A DNA stretch of 8,070 nucleotides from Nostoc sp. CHAB 5715 (GTDB taxonomy: Bacteria; Cyanobacteriota; Cyanobacteriia; Cyanobacteriales; Nostocaceae). This document shows, piece after piece, positions 6,502 through 8,070 of this stretch (the first letter of the stretch is position 1; every line of letters starts with the position of its first letter). The stretch lies in assembly GCF_020829685.1 (NCBI RefSeq), contig NZ_JAIVFR010000256.1, positions 1 through 8,070 of the forward strand, written 5' to 3'. Under the pieces are notes generated by a model. It did no database searches. It had not been told where the DNA came from and saw nothing but the letters and a program-made list of their open reading frames with translations. Position numbers and translations under genes: made by a program.

Positions 6502-7179
6502 TTATCCGTCTTTGACGGCAGTGGCTACTGCGACTAATCCTAAAACCACAATTCCATACTGACGAAGTGTTTGCACAGCAGACCTAGCAGTAGCAACAGT
6601 AGTATAAATATCGTCCACTAACAGCACTGGGACATTTGGGGGACGATGGCGAAATTCTTGGCCAACAGCAAAAGCGTTAGCCAAGTTTTTTTCTCGTTTA
6701 GATACCGATAAACCAAATTGCGCTTCAGTTTCTCGCACTCTTGCTAAACCGTTTAGTTTCAATTTTAATCCAGTTATTTCGCAGAAGCTTTGTGCTATCA
6801 GTGCGGCTTGATTGTATTTACGTTGCTTTTGCTTGCTAGGGTGGAGTGGGATGGGAACTACCACAGCCCGGCTATCTCGGCTTGGTGAATTTAACAACCA
6901 TGCTTCTCCTAACCAGTGACCCAAGGGACGAGCTATTTGGGGTTGATTGTCGTATTTCATCGCCGCGATCGCTCGTTTCACCGGCCCACCATACTCTCCC
7001 CAGCCAAATACTGGTATTGGCTCTTGCCATAAAGAAATCGGGTCTTGACGTTGACATTTTTGCAGTTGTCTGGCGCAATTGTGGCAGAATTCTTGCGAGG
7101 TTGCACGTTGGCACAGAGGACAATGGGATTGGAGAAAAAGATTGAGTAAGCCTGTAAGATTTTTAGTCCAAGTGTGCAT
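6502..7179 (-). CDS. comF: ComF-family phosphoribosyltransferase-like protein
   Basis: A 225-residue ComF/ComFC-type protein. An N-terminal zinc ribbon uses C20, C23, C32 and C35 (CPLC...CHNC); C42 is nearby. The phosphoribosyltransferase domain follows: VFGWGEYGGPVKRAIAAMKYDNQP at about 57-80, VVVPIPLHPSKQKQRKYNQA at 106-125, RVRETEAQFGLS at 148-159, and the PRPP motif VLLVDDIYTTVATARS at 185-200. The family normally has DDVxTTGAT in that motif; here residue 195 is valine (GTT) where glycine (GGT) is expected, which may weaken PRPP binding. ComF proteins are needed for DNA uptake in transformation in several bacteria, including Synechocystis (recollection), and act in the cytoplasm. AAAGGAC at 7188-7194 lies nine bases before the ATG and supports this start. 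The GNAT gene ends 72 bases upstream on the same strand, across a tandem repeat. Confidence 0.9.
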   Translation of the reverse strand: MHTWTKNLTGLLNLFLQSHCPLCQRATSQEFCHNCARQLQKCQRQDPISLWQEPIPVFGWGEYGGPVKRAIAAMKYDNQPQIARPLGHWLGEAWLLNSPSRDSRAVVVPIPLHPSKQKQRKYNQAALIAQSFCEITGLKLKLNGLARVRETEAQFGLSVSKREKNLANAFAVGQEFRHRPPNVPVLLVDDIYTTVATARSAVQTLRQYGIVVLGLVAVATAVKDG

Positions 7180-7187
7180 TTAGAATT

Positions 7188-7194
7188 GTCCTTT
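7188..7194 (-). promoter_or_regulatory. Ribosome binding site of the ComF-family gene
   Basis: AAAGGAC on the minus strand, nine bases before the ATG at 7179. Directly upstream of it, with no gap, begins the TAGTCAT heptamer array, so any structure in the array could affect access to this site. Confidence 0.6.
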
Positions 7195-7275
7195 GTCATT
7201 AGTCATTAGTCATTAGTCATTAGTCATTGGTCATTGGTCAAATACAAATGACTAATGACAATTGACCAATGACTT
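7195..7275. repeat. Heptamer array GTCATTA/G with an inverted second half
   Basis: GTCATTA/GTCATTG units run head to tail from 7195 to about 7240. After the spacer AATAC the same family continues in the opposite orientation (ATGACTAATGAC, GACCAATGAC) to 7272. The two halves can pair, for example GTCATTGGTCAT with ATGACTAATGAC including a G-U pair in RNA, to form a long hairpin between the GNAT and ComF-family genes. The GNAT stop codon lies inside the inverted half. Confidence 0.85.
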
Positions 7276-7749
7276 CATATACACGCGATCGCACCTTGTT
7301 GTTTCTACTCCCGTTACTGGAGTGTAGCCGTTGCTTTCATAAAGCTTGACTGCTTCTACTAAAACGCTGGCGGTTTCAATCCAAATTTGCTCAAAACCAC
7401 GCTCTGCGATCGCTGCTTCTAGCTGTTGTAACAAATATTTCCCTAATCCTAAACCCCTGATGCTGGGCAAAAGATACATTTTGCGGATTTCTACAGCTTT
7501 TTCGCCTCGGTGTATGGGGTAGTATGCTCCAGTACCTACTAACTGGCTTTGGTGCTCAATTACCCAAAACTCTCCCCCAGTAGCTAAATAATATTCCTCT
7601 ACTCGCAGCACATCTCGGTCAGCGCCCTTTGGTTCCCAACCCAGACCGTATTCTGATAATACATAACTGATGACTTCGGCGGCTCTTGTGCGATCGCTTT
7701 GCACCCAATCACGGATTAAAAAATCTTGATAATAGTTTTTCATTACCAT
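7252..7749 (-). CDS. GNAT-family N-acetyltransferase
   Basis: A 165-residue single-domain GNAT enzyme, expected to transfer acetyl from acetyl-CoA to an amine that cannot be named from sequence. Motif A with the acetyl-CoA pyrophosphate loop is at 86-110 (EIRKMYLLPSIRGLGLGKYLL; loop R98-G-L-G-L-G103), motif B is around 120-142 with LYESNGY at 136-142, and FWVIEHQSQLVGTGAYYP at 61-78 forms the central strands. The length is normal. The start could be the ATG at 7749 or the one two codons later; neither has a good Shine-Dalgarno. A perfect odd-centred dyad (7767-7783) lies 18 bases upstream. The last six codons (SLVNCH) and the TAG stop are encoded by the heptamer array at 7195-7275, so the C-terminus was probably altered when the repeat formed there. 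It likely heads a minus-strand unit with the ComF-family and PPC genes. Confidence 0.9.
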   Translation of the reverse strand: MVMKNYYQDFLIRDWVQSDRTRAAEVISYVLSEYGLGWEPKGADRDVLRVEEYYLATGGEFWVIEHQSQLVGTGAYYPIHRGEKAVEIRKMYLLPSIRGLGLGKYLLQQLEAAIAERGFEQIWIETASVLVEAVKLYESNGYTPVTGVETTRCDRVYMKSLVNCH

Positions 7750-7766
7750 TTGCTGGTCAAGTTTAC

Positions 7767-7783
7767 CCAGAAAATTTTTCTGG
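7767..7783. promoter_or_regulatory. Perfect 8-bp dyad just upstream of the GNAT gene
   Basis: CCAGAAAA-T-TTTTCTGG is symmetrical about 7775 and ends 18 bases before the GNAT start codon. Such a dyad could be an operator or a 5' UTR hairpin. I cannot name a regulator, and an AT-rich centre makes chance occurrence possible. Confidence 0.35.
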
Positions 7784-7863
7784 TTCTATATCCCAATTTA
7801 CTCAGCAAATAGCAATTCTTGCAGAGTCCATTTCAGGCGGTACTCTCAAGGTGTCAATGAAGA

Positions 7864-7901
7864 GACAAGGGGGAGAGGAATTGTCTTCCCCTCCCCTTGT
7901 C
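7864..7901. repeat. Long imperfect hairpin GACAAGGGG/CCCCTTGTC
   Basis: A 9-bp perfect outer stem (7864-7872 with 7893-7901) continues past a bulged G and one mismatch to AGGAA/TTCC-type inner pairs closing a five-base loop, about 15 pairs in all. Neither strand has a T tract after it, so it is more likely a dispersed repeat than a terminator. Confidence 0.65.
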
Positions 7902-8070
7902 AATACTGCTCGGTTAAGCCTCTTTTGGGCATTATAGACAACGATATAGCGGTTCCCATCCAGATGCGGTACAACATTATATCGCAAGGTGTAGGGGCAC
8001 GAGCCAGCTCATACGTGTCAACTTAACGTAAAAGCCATGTCCCGCAAGGAACTGAAGTTCCTTGCTAATA
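7902..8070. other. Non-coding right edge with nested inverted repeats
   Basis: No convincing gene lies here; with the repeat before it, the whole stretch after 7749 lacks one. A short minus-strand frame at 7802-7987 crosses the hairpin and has no recognisable content. CGATATA (7942-7948) and TATATCG (7978-7984) form a weak inverted pair around a GC-richer centre. GCAAGGAACT-GA-AGTTCCTTGC at 8044-8065 is a perfect 10-bp hairpin close to the window edge. These pieces look like separate intergenic repeats of Nostocales placed side by side. Confidence 0.55.
8044..8065. repeat. Perfect 10-bp hairpin repeat
   Basis: GCAAGGAACT and AGTTCCTTGC are separated by GA. The following bases are CTAATA-type rather than a T tract, and the window ends five bases later, so whether it belongs to a gene further right cannot be judged. 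Confidence 0.7.

Noticed and set aside
6846..7199. Three other frames of 73-99 codons overlapping the ComF-family gene
   Set aside because: They are shadows of that gene, which has intact family motifs and a ribosome binding site.

Overview
The window is chromosomal DNA of a cyanobacterium, most likely a filamentous Nostoc/Anabaena-type (Nostocales) species. The evidence is two small photosystem II genes (psbM, psbK), about ten copies of the cyanobacterial octamer GCGATCGC (HIP1), and many heptanucleotide tandem repeats (STRR type) in the gaps. Every protein whose family I can name fits a cyanobacterial chromosome. I find no rRNA, tRNA, CRISPR array or intact transposase gene.

Layout. 1-703 is non-coding; its left edge carries a possible remnant end of an IS200/IS605-type element on the minus strand, followed by AT-rich DNA. 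704-1555 (+) is a two-domain universal stress protein. It converges on psbM (1738-1854, -), and the gap holds a 93-bp MITE-like element with a target duplication and a terminator hairpin. 2029-2325 (-) is a 2Fe-2S ferredoxin and 2511-2648 (-) is psbK, each apparently its own unit, with a clear terminator after psbK. 2712-2898 is two abutting repeat arrays between psbK and tgt. 2899-4002 (-) is tgt (queuosine tRNA modification), preceded by a repeat hairpin and an unrecognised 150-aa gene (4132-4584, -). 4962-5735 (+) is cobS, the last step of cobalamin assembly. It converges on a possible minus-strand operon read from right to left: GNAT acetyltransferase (7252-7749), ComF-family phosphoribosyltransferase (6502-7179) and a secreted PPC-domain protein (5959-6414). 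7750-8070 is non-coding and rich in inverted repeats.

Functionally this is a housekeeping region (photosystem II assembly, electron transfer, tRNA modification, B12 synthesis, stress response) rather than a defence or biosynthetic island. I see no convincing new multi-gene system. The most unusual structure is in the repeats. Three unrelated genes (tgt, cobS and the PPC gene) are followed, at 0, 5 and 0 nt from the stop codon, by the same G-rich heptamer array in the same sense orientation, so their mRNAs would carry potential G-quadruplex 3' ends. A fourth gene (GNAT) takes its last codons and its stop from a different heptamer array.
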